Source: Aspergillus flavus
Lineage: Eukaryota > Ascomycota > Eurotiomycetes > Eurotiales > Aspergillaceae
Length of the DNA: 64,000 nt
Assembly (NCBI RefSeq): GCF_009017415.1
Contig: NC_092407.1
Coordinates: 1,984,001-2,048,000, forward strand
Reading direction: 5' to 3'
This document shows positions 45,463-56,982 of this stretch, piece after piece (the stretch's first letter is position 1; each line of letters starts with the position of its first letter). The position numbers and the translations under genes are program-made. Below the pieces are notes generated by a model. That model worked only from the letters and a program-made list of their open reading frames with translations, was not told the origin of the DNA and searched no databases.

Positions 45463-46237
45463 AGGCCTTTCCAAATCATTATAATTGCCAAGCGATATAA
45501 AGGAACAATACTCATGCGGCTGCACAGAACGCGGCCCTTCACTCAACGCCGAATACGCCAGGGCACAAATAGCAAATGCGCTCACACTGGTCCACCTCAA
45601 CCTCGGCCCGTGGGGAATTATTGCCCCGATCATCTTGTTGGGAGGGCGGCGACGACGATATACGATCATGAGGACGGACTATGGTGGCCGCTAGGAGTTG
45701 GCAGCGCCTGCATTGGAGCCTGTCTTATCGTGGCGTATCGAAGGTCAAGTCACACATCCGAAGGCTGGAGTCCAGTTCCTGATGCTCGGTGACACGATGA
45801 AAAGGCGTTTACCGCTCCTAGTCACTATATTGCGGGCGTCATCTGCGATTCCATGGATAAATGGACAGAATTTACGGGAGCAGCCTTTCAATACGAAAGA
45901 GAAGACGCGTACCCAATGAGGCCGAGGGTAGTTGTAGGTCATCTCCTAAGGAATGATCTATTTTGTACCATTACTGGTTCTCATTACTGATGGTACATCA
46001 TCTTCAGCCAACAATGGCGAGCCAAGCAGTGCGGTTACAACGCAAAGGATACTAAGATACTATCTTGGTTTGCAGCCCAAGACATGCAGTGTTTCCTCCG
46101 AATCTTAGCAGAGCGTGATGAGTTGGCACAGGACAAGATCTCTCATGAGGGCCACGAGAATTTCCAGATAATCAACATCGGGCTCCTTTGTGGAAAGCTG
46201 TTCCCTGATCTCCCCTCAACAACCCTTCAGCCAAGCT
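45463..46237 (+). pseudogene. Decayed coding frame broken by two TGA codons
   Basis: One plus-strand frame is open from about 45,463 to 46,237, around 255 codons, except for TGA at 45,790-45,792 and at 45,988-45,990. The protein between and after them has an even, coding-like composition, for example EKAFTAPSHYIAGVICDSMD, EREDAYPMRPRVVVGHLLRN and DTKILSWFAAQDMQCFLRIL. I do not recognise the family. Both breaks are TGA, which a single C-to-T or G-to-A transition can make from CGA or TGG. A competing plus-frame segment near 45,590-45,690 with a hydrophobic run may belong to the same gene before a frameshift. Confidence 0.45.
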
Positions 46238-46574
46238 GATAGTTTCGGAGACACGGTACCGAGCGAAGGTAGCAATCGCCAGACAAGTAGCGGCATATCC
46301 CGGAGAAGTGACCCATTCCTGTACAGCGCAGAGCCTAATGGTTTTTGCGACTCAGGGTTGCGAAAATTTCCATTGGCGTCAGCATTCCTTGGGTCCATGT
46401 GCGACAAGATTTAATGATCTTCCATGACCAGTCAAAGACTTTTCGGATCCCCCATTAGTTCGATATTTCGGCTCCTTTGCTGCGCTGGTTGGGGGAACAT
46501 GGTAGCTGGCGAAGAGAGCAATCGCAAGATAGGCAGCGACAAACCTCTATCCTCTTAGGGTTTATCGTCCTGTC

Positions 46575-46907
46575 TCGGAAACCAGAGCTTTTCGAACACA
46601 TGCATGACCTCGTACTAGACAAGTTAGTGACGAGAACACCATCGAAGTAGACGCCGAGGAGTTTACAGCAAGCGAGTTTACTCCCAGTACTGCAAACGGC
46701 GACTTCACCCCTATTTTTATCTCTCTTGGAAAACCAGATCCGCATGTCAGAAATTCTGGACTAGCATGGCAGAGTATGACAGACATCATTACCAAAGAAG
46801 CTTCTAATTTGGCCTGTACGAACAACGTCGTCGGTATAGCTCTCGCCTACAAAGGTCCAGGTCGGCGTGTCCCTCATATCAGAATTGCTCAACCTTATCG
46901 GCTCTGA
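46575..46907 (+). pseudogene. Second decayed coding segment, unknown family
   Basis: A plus-strand frame runs from about 46,575 to a TGA at 46,905-46,907, interrupted by one TGA about a third of the way along (near 46,605). The protein reads, in part, SDENTIEVDAEEFTASEFTP, then DFTPIFISLGKPDPHVRNSG and NNVVGIALAYKGPGRRVPHI. This looks like once-coding sequence but matches no family I know. It lies about 340 bases after the previous relic and may be a further exon of the same lost gene. Confidence 0.4.
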
Positions 46908-47505
46908 GGAAGTAAAAGCTGGGATGCGTTGGGGAACGCCATTCCATAAACATCCATGCCATTACTCAAGGCTAGTGAGACTCTCGGCGTCGGAGATGCG
47001 CTGGGTATTCAAGCGCGGTTTACCCAAAATGTCTGCCATGTGGTTGGAGACATTGGGCTACAAGGTCAATCTCTAAATGGGACATGTACTGGTTGACTAG
47101 TTTTCTGATGCTAATCTTCTTCTCTTAAGGATAGAGATAAGCCACTCGCGTATCTCAGTATGACGAGGAGTATGAAGTGAAAGTGTACCACTAAGATGTT
47201 GATGAGGTAAAATATAATAATTTATAGTTACTTTGTGGGCATGAAGTACTACACTTTCACCCTCTGTAGAGCCATCATATAGAATGAGGAAGAACCGAGA
47301 GCGTGCGATACAAACAGGAGACAAGGAAAAAGGAGACCAGGAAAGCCTTGCATTAACATATGATATGAAAAGCCGATCAATACCAGCTTGGGATCTATCG
47401 ATTTTATGCTCCACCCAAACGCCATACTAAAACTTCAACCGAAATGAGTCCTAATCGATTTTATAACACACGATTCGCAAAGAGTTGGTCCACTTTAGGA
47501 GTAAC
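46908..47505. other. Intergenic region right of the decayed island
   Basis: About 600 bases up to the threonine dehydratase stop. No gene is supported. Confidence 0.45.
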
Positions 47506-49633
47506 TCAAGAACGAAGGAAGGTGTGGTAAGTGGACGAGTCGGTATGCTCGCTGAAAGGATAGCCCAGATCCCTTAAGAAGGCTTCCAGCTGGTCCTTCT
47601 CAGATGGCGGGCACTGAATGCCAGCAAGCACCTTTCCAACGTCACCACCGTAGTTACGGTAGTGGAACAAGGAGAGGTTCTGGCTGGGTCGGAGGGTAGT
47701 GAGGAACTTGGCCAGAGCACCAGGACGCTCCGGGAACTCAAACATAAACAAACGCTCATCCTTCACGTCACAACGTCCACCAACCAAGAAGCGAACGTGT
47801 CTCTTGGCAAGCTCGTCATCGCTCAAATCCTTCGCCTTCATACCACCCTTGTCCAGTTCTTCCATGATCTTCGCCAGATCCTTTTGCCCGGTAGAGGCAG
47901 ACAAGGAGATACCCATGAAGACATCGGCCGATTCGTCCCGAGCATAACGGTAGCTGAATGCGGTGACCGCGTGAGGGAGAATAACTTCGACTAGCTTGGC
48001 GAAAGAGCCAGGCTGTTCGGGAATGTTCACACTCAAGAGCGCCTCCTTCCGTTCACCCAGGGCAGCACGCTCAGCCACGAACCGCAGTCTATCGAAGTCC
48101 ATGTTCGCACCGGATGTGATGGCAACCAGCTCGCGCTTAGGGTTGGGGTCGGGATACAAGGAGACATATTTCTTGAGACCTGCCAAGGCCAGGGCACCTG
48201 CCGGCTCGATGATAGATCGGGTGTCCTCAAATGCATCCTTGATCGCGGCACACGTCTCATCAGTAGAAACCTGAATGACTTCATCAATTACTTCACGAGC
48301 CAGCCGGTAGGGTTCCTCTCCAACAGCCTTGACAGCAGCGCCGTCGGCAAACAGCCCCACATCTTTGAGTAGCACACGAGACCCAGAATCCAAGGACTGA
48401 GCCATAGCATTCGCATCATGAGCTTCCACTCCGATTATCTTCACATGGGGTGCAATGCGCTTGAGGTAGACTCCGATACCAGCAATCAATCCACCTCCTC
48501 CAACAGCACAGAAGACAGCTTCCAGCTTCTGCAAGTTTGCCTGGCGCAATATTTCCATTCCGATGGTTCCTTGGCCTGCGATCACGTAAGGGTCATCGAA
48601 AGGAGGAATGCTCGTTAATCCGTGCTGCTTCTCTAAGCGGTGTGCTTCTGCCTTCGCAGCATCGAAGTCGTCTCCGTGGAGAATCACACTTCCGCCGAGG
48701 CGAGCGACGTTCAGGTGCTTGATAGCCGGGGTGCCCGAGGGCATAACGATCGTTGCTGGAATCTTCAGATGACGCGCGGAAAACGCAACACCCTGCGCAT
48801 GGTTACCTTTACAAAAGGTAAGCCAATTATCATATATACTACTGGCTTTGGGGACGTCTCACCTGCAGAGCATGCAATAACACCTTTCCAACTCTGCTCC
48901 TGATTCAGATGTGCCATCTTGTTGTAGGCTCCGCGGAGCTTGAAACTGAATACAGGAAGCAAGTCCTCCCGTTTCAGAAGTACACGACATTCCAAGCGGT
49001 TGCTAAGGTTGACTGCATGATGAAGGGGGGTCTCATTGATGACCTCGTAAACGCGGGATGTTAAGATCAATCGGAGATACTGTACGGTGGCGAGTGAGTC
49101 AGAGATGAACTAAATTGCCTTTTACGGGAGAATTGAGTTGAATATCTCACATCTGGATAGCCATTAGGTAGTAAAAATGCATCAGGAATGCCCCAATTGG
49201 GCGGTGATCCCAGTTGCTTTCCATCATCGTTTTCTGAGTCAGGCGTGGGCACTGTTGAGTACTCGGTCAGAGCCAGGTTGCTGTACTTCGATGAGACGGG
49301 CGTCGCAATGCCATTTGTAGAAGATTCTGCGGACATGATGCTGCCCACGTAGAGACAAGTCAGAAATTGATCACAAGCAGCAAAATAAAGCACACAGCCA
49401 AAGCGCGGACAAGAAAATTGGAACCGAAAGTCGCAGATGACGGGCAAATGAATACTTATCTTCGCCGCGGGGAGATAAAATTCCGTGATCGGAGCAGATG
49501 AGGTTATGTCAGCAACCCTCATCCTCAGCCCTAAATCCTTGCGTCCCCGCCGCAGAGTAGTATATCCATACTTTGATAGGCATGTAGAGAACACTCTCTG
49601 GTGAGGACGAGTGAAAAGACACCGTGTTGCCAT
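47506..49633 (-). CDS. ilv1: Threonine dehydratase (threonine ammonia-lyase)
   Basis: A PLP enzyme that turns threonine into 2-oxobutanoate, the first step of isoleucine synthesis, in mitochondria. The main exon (48744-47506) follows [20 protein letters not shown] (the PLP-binding Lys), [20 protein letters not shown], and carries [20 protein letters not shown] and [12 protein letters not shown]. Two ACT-like regulatory domains follow, with [20 protein letters not shown] and [20 protein letters not shown], as in the isoleucine-inhibited biosynthetic form. Introns end after PNGYPD and CSAG. The start at 49,633 reads [20 protein letters not shown], a good mitochondrial presequence. An internal in-frame start at 49,336 ([14 protein letters not shown]) is the alternative. 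The stretch between may hold a 5' intron. The catalytic part is intact. Confidence 0.92.
49095..49101. promoter_or_regulatory. TGAGTCA motif (CpcA/Gcn4-type) in the first ILV1 intron
   Basis: TGAGTCA matches the TGASTCA consensus of the general amino-acid control activator (Gcn4, CpcA). It lies inside the intron that interrupts the threonine dehydratase gene. A second copy (49,235-49,241) falls in its coding exon. Position inside the gene makes a role uncertain. Confidence 0.3.
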
Positions 49634-50432
49634 GTCTTTAGCGTACACATCTATTGAGACAATGCTGTAGTGGCTCCTTTCGCCCAAATTAACCAGGGTT
49701 CCAGGCGCTGTATTAAGTATATGCCATTAACTCTATGAGGGACTTGGGATCATACGGTCTCTGGCCCGCCGGTGAACGAATTGATATCTATTATAGATCT
49801 TATGATATATATGTACTGGAATCATACTGATCACTTGCTCAATAAGTTCGTCTAACAGGCTCTAATTCTTATCGTTCATCACTCGCAGAGTCGCAGTGCT
49901 CAGTCTCCGCAATATTGCGGCTGCCCATCCTTCAAGGGACCCTACGTATTGCATAAAGTAAGAACTAGAAGATATGATGCAAGAAACGGGTATCTTCTGG
50001 AATCAGAAAGCCAATTGAAGTCATCGAATGTCTTCACTTCTGCATCCGTATTCGTCTTGAATAGACCCCCGTAGGAGAGTATGTATCGTATGATGATGTA
50101 TGGTACGGTATGAAAATTACCCAAGTCCCAAGGTTTGCGACGTCATGTTTTCTCTTCAGATAAAACAACATCTCTCTTTGATATCTTCGCCTGTCACTCA
50201 AGTGGGCAATCTAGGGAACGTCCACCAGATAAGGTTTGTAATAAACAACTAAGCCCTGGTTTCGACTCAGTTGACCATTTCAAAGACTGCGACTTTGGAG
50301 CATACTCGGAGCATCGGACTTCCGAGACATCACCACCTCCACGATTCTCCGCTTTGCAACGTTCACATCCTCTAATCTCTCTTCAAATCGATCTTTTACC
50401 GCGTGATAACCGTTCTTTTAAAGAAAAAAAAA
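49634..50432. promoter_or_regulatory. Divergent promoter of ILV1 and RCF1
   Basis: About 800 bases between two divergent starts. The right end is A-rich directly before the RCF1 start codon (nine A residues). No gene is supported. Confidence 0.5.
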
Positions 50433-51107
50433 ATGAGTAGTGACCCTGTTCCATCTTCCTTTGAAGGCAACCCGTACGTACCCGGACCACACTTTATAAT
50501 CCGCGCAAGGAACGCAGTGAACGAGCATTAACTTGGATGGACATTTAGTCAGTTTGAGGAGGAAACTTCTTTGCAGAAGTTTCGTAGACGTCTCAAGGAG
50601 GAGCCATTGATTCCGCTCGGTAGGGACTGATTCATACATGCTCCAGTCTTGCCTCTCAGGTCCATGCTAATCCGACTTCGAATTGCAGGATGCGCAGCTA
50701 CCAGTTATGCTCTCTACCGTGCCTACCGATCGATGAAGGCCGGTGACTCGGTCGAAATGAACCGGATGTTCCGCGCCCGTATCTATGCCCAGTTCTTCAC
50801 TCTTATCGCCGTCGTTGTTGGAGGCATGTACTTCAAGACGGAGCGACAGCAGCGCAAGGAATTCGAGCGGATGGTGGAAGAGCGCAAGAGCCAGGAGAAG
50901 CGGGATGCCTGGCTGCGTGAGCTGGAGATCCGTGACAAGGAAGATAAGGACTGGCGGCAACGTCATGCTGCTATGGAGGCAGCGGCCGCGGAGGCAGGAA
51001 AGAAGACTGCTCCTCATGATGCTGCTCGCTCCGCTATCGAGCGTTCCGAGGAGAAGTCCATTGGTGTGTTAGATGCAGTGAAGGAGTTGTTGTCGAGGAG
51101 GAACTAG
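50433..51107 (+). CDS. rcf1: Respiratory supercomplex factor 1 (HIG1 domain)
   Basis: A mitochondrial inner-membrane protein that joins cytochrome c oxidase to complex III. The start reads [14 protein letters not shown], followed by an intron and [20 protein letters not shown], then IPLG. After a second intron comes the HIG1 domain, [20 protein letters not shown] and [20 protein letters not shown], with two membrane helices. The C-terminal half is a long charged coiled coil, rich in Arg, Glu and Lys. About 180 residues total. Exon phases agree. It is intact. Confidence 0.93.
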
Positions 51108-51375
51108 GTTTGATAGGGGCAAGGGTAACATTGTACGATTTTTTAGGTGGATGACTTTCAATTGAATTTGGGTATCATATTGTACATATATACATTCAGA
51201 AATTGCTATGCATAGGATTTCCTAGCTCCAACGCTTCATCTCCATAGCTCCTTATAGTCAAAGTATGCATTGCATCTTGGCACATCACCCTGCATATTGA
51301 GCATGTGCCAATGCATGCGGTTAAAACTCATAGGCTTCAATTTAATATTAGAAACTGGAAATAAGCACAGACAAA

Positions 51376-51897
51376 TCAGTGTGAAGCCTGTTCATCGATG
51401 TACCGTCTCATCATATCAAACTCTGATTTCCCTATCTGTGTGCGATTAGAAGTAAGTCAGATCTATAGTTGCGTAAAGCCATACCGACAGCAAGTATCGT
51501 ATATGTTGCTAGTAAAGATTAGTTAGCCGCAGCCAGAGATAGATACCAAGCAGCATATTGTGCATACCAGATCCGTTACATTGCGATGGCGCTCAAACTC
51601 GTGGCGAGCATAACTGCGCAATTCGTCCCGTGTTGACGATTTGGGGATTTCTTCGTACAAGCAGGTCAGTAATTGATGCTAGTTCCGTGATACACCGGAC
51701 AGTCTGACTATGTAATGCTCGGGTAACCTCCCTCCAGAACCCGAGAACTCGCTGCCTTTGGATGAACTACTCAAGATGTCAATAGTGTACAGAAGTAGAA
51801 TAGAATCACATAGTGAGCTACTGACATGGTCCAAACTCATTGCCGGCTTCCTAAGCTTCGACGACTGGCCGCGGGATACGCCAGCGAGCAATTTCAT
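51376..51897 (-). CDS. LYRM2-like mitochondrial LYR-family protein
   Basis: A small mitochondrial protein of the complex 1 LYR family, close to LYRM2; relatives assist assembly of respiratory complexes or Fe-S proteins. Five short exons are needed. The first codes MKLLAGVSRGQSSKLRKPAM and SLDH, then come FIQRQRVLGFWREVTRALH, KIPKSSTRDELRSYARHEFE with RHRNVTDL, QHIRYLLS, and IGKSEFDMMRRYIDEQASH before the stop. The introns are all about 50-60 nt, and the frame is consistent throughout. The total is about 98 residues. The tripeptide LYR is here FWR, as in some fungal members. The gene is too small and broken up for a simple ORF scan to show it. The assignment rests on the conserved SSTRDEL-RHEFERHR pattern. 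Confidence 0.75.
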
Positions 51898-52284
51898 CGA
51901 TGGTCGCATTTTAGTGACTGCTTATAGTATGAGAATAGAGCCAGTAGAAAAGCAAAGAGATTCAACAATCCTAGTGATTAACATGTCCTACAAGTAGGAA
52001 AATAGGTTCACGATGATAAATTGATACTAAATGAAGATCAGTGGCAAAACCAAAGGCGGTCAAAGAGATTGTGGGTCAGTGGTATTGTCATGAAATGCAA
52101 TGAATGGATACATACCATACCTACCTGGATTAGCATTATGTTTTGATGGTCGTTGAATGGCCAATCGATCGACTGTCACGTGAGGCGTTCCTGGCTTCCC
52201 CGAACTTTTTTTCGGAGCCGGCGAAAAGATCGCGACTCTTGAGATCCCAAAGCATCAGCATTTCCGTGTGGGTGGACGATAGTC
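51898..52284. promoter_or_regulatory. Divergent promoter of the LYRM2-like and MEF1 genes
   Basis: Both neighbours encode mitochondrial proteins, and their starts face away from each other with 387 bases between them. It contains a CCAAT box at about 52,161 and a TCACGTGA palindrome at 52,176-52,183. Confidence 0.55.
52176..52183. promoter_or_regulatory. TCACGTGA palindrome
   Basis: An extended E-box (TCACGTGA) about 100 bases before the MEF1 start and about 280 bases before the LYRM2-like start. The same core occurs in the palindrome at 38,670 near the Rrn9-domain gene. Binding by a bHLH factor is inferred. Confidence 0.5.
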
Positions 52285-54815
52285 ATGAGGTGTCCTTCTC
52301 TCACGCGGTTGCCATACCGTGCCGTTTCTGGCTTGCCCAGATCTGTCGTTCGTCTCCAGTCTCAGAACTTCCTCACCAGAAGATGCGCGTCGACGGCCGT
52401 TCTCCGTTCACCCACTGCTGCCCCGGCTTATCAGTCTATCCTGAACAAACATCTCCAGCAAAGGAGAAATGCCTCAGGTACTGCCGCTGCTGTGTAAGTG
52501 CTACCATTTGAATACAGTTACTCTGTCTTGATCCAATTGCTAACTGTTCAATTCTTACTGTATAGTCTTGAAGCCGCTGCCTCCGACAACTTGTCTCAAG
52601 AGGCGATCATTGAGAACCTTGACCCTGTTGAGGCAGGACGGCTATCCAGAGTCCGGAATATCGGTATCGCTGTAAGACAATTCGAGAACATCCGTCAACC
52701 CCAGCGTATTCTAACGTGCTTCTGTTATAGGCGCACATCGACAGCGGCAAGACTACATGTACCGAACGTGTCCTTTTCTATACCGGCCGTATCAAGGCAA
52801 TTCACGAGGTTCGTGGAGGTGACAAGGTTGGTGCTAAGATGGACTCCATGGACTTGGAGCGTGAAAAGGGTATTACTATCCAGTCCGCTGCCACATTCTG
52901 TGACTGGGTGAAGAAGGATGAGGATGGCAAGGAAAACAAGTATCATTTCAACTTGATTGATACACCTGGACATATCGACTTCACTATCGAAGTCGAAAGA
53001 GCGTTGCGTGTTCTCGATGGAGCGGTCATGATCCTGTGTGCTGTTTCAGGTGTCCAGTCTCAGACCATTACCGTCGATCGACAGATGAGGCGTTACAACG
53101 TTCCCAGAATCTCCTTCGTCAACAAGATGGACCGTATGGGGGCCAACCCATTCAAGGCTGTCGACCAGATCAACAACAAGCTCAAGCTCCCTGCTGCTGC
53201 GGTCCAGGTGCCTATCGGTGCTGAGGACGAATTCGAAGGTGTAGTCGATTTGATCCGCATGAAGGCAATCTACAACAGGGGACCTAGCGGCGAGGAGCTC
53301 TTTGAGACGGAGGAAATTCCCGAGAAAGTCAAGAGCACTGTGGAGGAAAGGCGGAAGAAGCTCATCGAAACTCTTGCTGACGTGGATGATGAGATCGCCG
53401 AGCTCTTTATTCTCGAAGAAGAGCCTACCGAGCAGCAGTTGAAGGCTGCGATCCGCCGCGCAACCATTGGTCTGAAGTTCACTCCCGTCTTCATGGGTTC
53501 TGCTTTGGCGAACAAGTCTGTGCAGCCCATGCTGGACGGTGTTGTTGACTACCTTCCCAACCCTGCAGAGGTGCAAAACCTTGCTCTTGACAAGAAGCGT
53601 GATGAGGCCTCGGTACAACTTGTTCCATACCAGTCCCTTCCACTGGTTGGTCTTGCTTTCAAGCTGGAAGAAAGCAACTTCGGCCAGTTGACATACATCC
53701 GTGTATACCAAGGAACCCTCCGTAAGGGTGCCAACGTTTTCAATGCCCGTAACGATAAGAAGATCAAGATTCCTCGCATTGTCCGTATGCATTCCAATGA
53801 GATGGAGGAAGTTAGTGAGGTCGGTGCCGGTGAAATCTGTGCCGTCTTCGGTGTTGACTGTGCCTCTGGTGATACTTTCACTGATGGTCAACTTGGCTAT
53901 ACCATGTCTTCTATGTTCGTTCCTGAGCCTGTCATCTCTCTTTCGATCAAGCCCAAGAACAACAAGGATGCCGCCAAATTCTCGAAGGCTATGGCTCGTT
54001 TCCAGAGAGAAGATCCCACTTTCCGGGTGACCTACGATGTCGAGAGTGAACAGACTCTTATCTCCGGAATGGGCGAACTGCACCTTGATATTTACGTGGA
54101 GCGCATGCGCCGTGAGTATAATGTTGACTGCGAAACTGGCCCGCCGCAGGTCGCATACCGCGAGACCATCGGCAACCGGGTTGAGTTCGACCATCTACTC
54201 AAGAAGCAATCGGGAGGTCCTGGAGACTACGCCCGTGTCGTTGGTTGGATGGAGCCAACCGGCAAGCTCGATGACAACGTCTTTGAGGAGCAGATCGTTG
54301 GTGGAAGTATCTCTGAGAAGTTCCTGTTCGCTTGTGAAAAGGGTTTCCATCTTGCTTGCGAGAAGGGACCTCTTATCGGTCACAAGGTGCTTGGTACTAA
54401 GATGGTCATCAACGATGGTGCCACCCACATGACAGATTCCTCTGAAATGTCCTTCAAGAATGCCACCCAACAGGCCTTCCGGAAGGCATTCAAGGAAAGC
54501 AACCCATCTGTTCTTGAGCCTATGATGAAGACTGTTGTGACTGCTCCCGCTGAGTTCCAGGGTGATGTCATTTCACTTCTGAACAAGCGCAATGCCACCA
54601 TCAACGATTCCGAAGTCGGCGTTGATGAGTTCACTGTGTACGCCGACTGCAGTCTGAACGGCATGTTCGGCTTCAGCAGCAACCTACGTGCGGCTACTCA
54701 GGGTAAGGGTGAATACACCATGGAATTCAGCCACTACGAGAAGTGTCCTCCTCAAGTCCAGAAGGAACTTATCGCGAAGTACCTCAAGGCTCAGGCCGAC
54801 CGTCACAAGAAATAA
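52285..54815 (+). CDS. mef1: Mitochondrial elongation factor G
   Basis: A GTPase that translocates tRNA and mRNA on mitochondrial ribosomes. Exons 52285-52493, 52566-52671 and 52731-54815 give 799 residues. The first 70 residues are Arg/Ser-rich with no acidic residues, a mitochondrial presequence. G1 is [15 protein letters not shown]3 is DTPGHID, G4 is NKMD in [17 protein letters not shown], and the switch I region contains [18 protein letters not shown]. Domains II-V follow with [33 protein letters not shown] and [32 protein letters not shown]. It appears intact. Confidence 0.95.
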
Positions 54816-55255
54816 ACCTCTTACGGCTAGACCAAGAGTTTTTGACATGTTTTACTACCGGAGTTGTTTTTGAGCGTCTCCTTATCCCATATTCCTCAGC
54901 CGGTTTACGTTCTTCAATGAGTGCTCGGATGGACGCGAGATTTTCTTTTACCACCTTTTTCATTAATTTGTGTCATGTATTATATACATTTTAGACCCTG
55001 TGGGCTTACGAAGATATTATTTTAAAAATCAATTTAGGAGCGGGATCAAAATAGTGTTCGTTATCTATTGTACCTTGGGTGGGTTTGCAGGCTGTACATA
55101 TATCTTTTGGGTCCTTCCATCTCCTCTCATATACTCTTTAAATACAAGGCACGAATCATGTATTCTTATCTATATCTTTACAGCATTATATATAGGCTAT
55201 GGATCCCACGGAGGGCGTGTTTCACTGTTACTGGTTGAAGTTTTATAGAGCACCC
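54816..55255. other. Convergent intergenic region
   Basis: About 440 bases between the stops of MEF1 and the hydrolase gene. It is AT-rich with no supported gene. Confidence 0.5.
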
Positions 55256-56731
55256 TCACTGCTCGAAAGCCCTAAGCACAGCAAGAGCAGCAACAGAAAA
55301 TGTCGCAACGCGGTTATGACCTGTGTCAAGTTAGCCTCTACTCTCCTTTTGACAGGGTAGCATAAATGGACATACCACCGTACGGCACACGCTCCCATCT
55401 AACACTTTTAACCACACCGGCGTTCTTGCTAGATCTGTTCTCCCAGATAAGCACTTCATTCTGACTCTTCGAGTCCTTCTTCTCGTGGACAAGGCGCCCG
55501 GGAGCATCCTTATCGTTCTCCCCAGTTGCAGCCACCCAAACGCGACGTCCTTCGTACCATGGGATCTCGGCATCGTTATACGCATGCACAATGGTAAGAT
55601 CCAACCCCTTATCCGCATAACCAATAGCCGAATCATTCTGAGCCGTCGGTCCAACTCCGGTTAACCGTGCCACTCGCGCGGCGGTATCCCAACGATCGAT
55701 AACATGGCTCTTCGTCCAGTTCTTCACACGAGGGTAGCCAACAAGAGGGGAGAGGATTGGAGGTGTGAGACCCTTCAAACTGTAAGTATCGAGGAGACTA
55801 GGTATATTACTAAATGATGCAATGAGGATCACACCAGCGAAGGGTTCGGGGTTTTTTATGGCGGGCTGGATGGCAGTTGGGTCGGGAGATCCGAATGCAA
55901 AACGCTCGGTTACCGCTGCGCTGACGGCTGTTCCGAGGCTCTGGCCTGTGATGACGATTCGAGACGGGGGGATATTCAATGGACTGGAGGTGAGGAAGTT
56001 GAGCAGGGCTACTCCATCGGTGATTAGGCCTTCTTCTGTCGGGGATCCGGTGGATATGCCGAAGCCGCGATAGTCCATGGCGAAGACATGGATAGGGTTG
56101 GAGGGTGTTGACAGTCCCAGAAGCATACGGTAGGTTTCCGGGCGTTGAGCGGAGCCGATGTGAGCGGCATTACCGTGGACTGGATGGAATGGTTTAGCTT
56201 ATAGGTTCTTGCCTTGAAAACGGTAGACGTACAAGCGACCACGACCCTGGCATTAGGGTCATTTGCCAGCAGTTCGTAGGCGGGAGTTTTAGTATAGTCA
56301 CTCGCCGGACCCGAAGGCTCATCTGCATTTAATTTCTCCTCATGCTCCCGACAGAGGTGGGGAGGGAGCAGATGCCACGCGTAGAGGGTTTCATTATCGG
56401 GTGTCACCAAATTAAATGGTTGGACCTGTGTCTCTACTGACGTTAACGGACTCCTTGCATTATTTTTCATCTGAAAGTAGAAGGCCGTAACATACTCAGG
56501 AAACCGAAAGATTCAACCTGGTTGACATCTTCCCAGAGAGCTGGATTGGCCTTGTGAGCATAGAGGGCACTATACCAAGATTGTAAGCGACGAAACACAG
56601 CAAACAATCTTGAGAGCCTACAATCTTTGAACGGTTGGGAATGTCAAGGCAAAGATGATGCTCACGTAGACAAGACCGCCGGCGGCCAGCGACCAGTAGG
56701 CCTTTTTAAAGATGGACTGAAGTTCAACCAT
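55256..56731 (-). CDS. Alpha/beta hydrolase, ABHD12-like
   Basis: A serine hydrolase with an N-terminal membrane anchor, like the ABHD12 group (lysophospholipid hydrolases in animals); the fungal substrate is not known. The start at 56,731 reads MVELQSIFKKAYWSLAAGGL, then VYVSIIFALTFPTV, a single transmembrane helix. After introns come ETLYAWHLLPPHLC and VFAMDYRGFGISTGSPTEEG, the nucleophile elbow ITGQSLGTAVSAAV (GQSLG Ser), LTIVHAYNDAEIPWYEGRR (Asp) and a last exon starting with the catalytic His (HNRVATFSVAALAVLRAFEQ). The total is about 440 residues. Exon borders in the N-terminal third were judged by frame only. It is intact. Confidence 0.85.
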
Positions 56732-56982
56732 CGTTATACTACTCGTTCATTGATGTTGTCGATAGTAGAAAATGTTATGGTCATTTGATCGCAATCAAGA
56801 GAGATAAGCTTCTTATCGTATACCGCTTCTCTTACCGCCTTCTGAAATGCGATTTAATCTGTTTGGTATACATAAATAGTCTGTCATAAGACGCGATACA
56901 ACAGCTAAAAGTACAATTATCGCATACCAAATTGTAGCCGATAGCAAAATGAAAACAGCCTGCTACGCGAGCCTTAATCGTT

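Noticed and set aside
53046..54194. 382-codon minus-strand frame opposite MEF1
   Set aside because: It is antisense to the conserved EF-G coding sequence and has no family motif; long antisense frames are common opposite biased codons.
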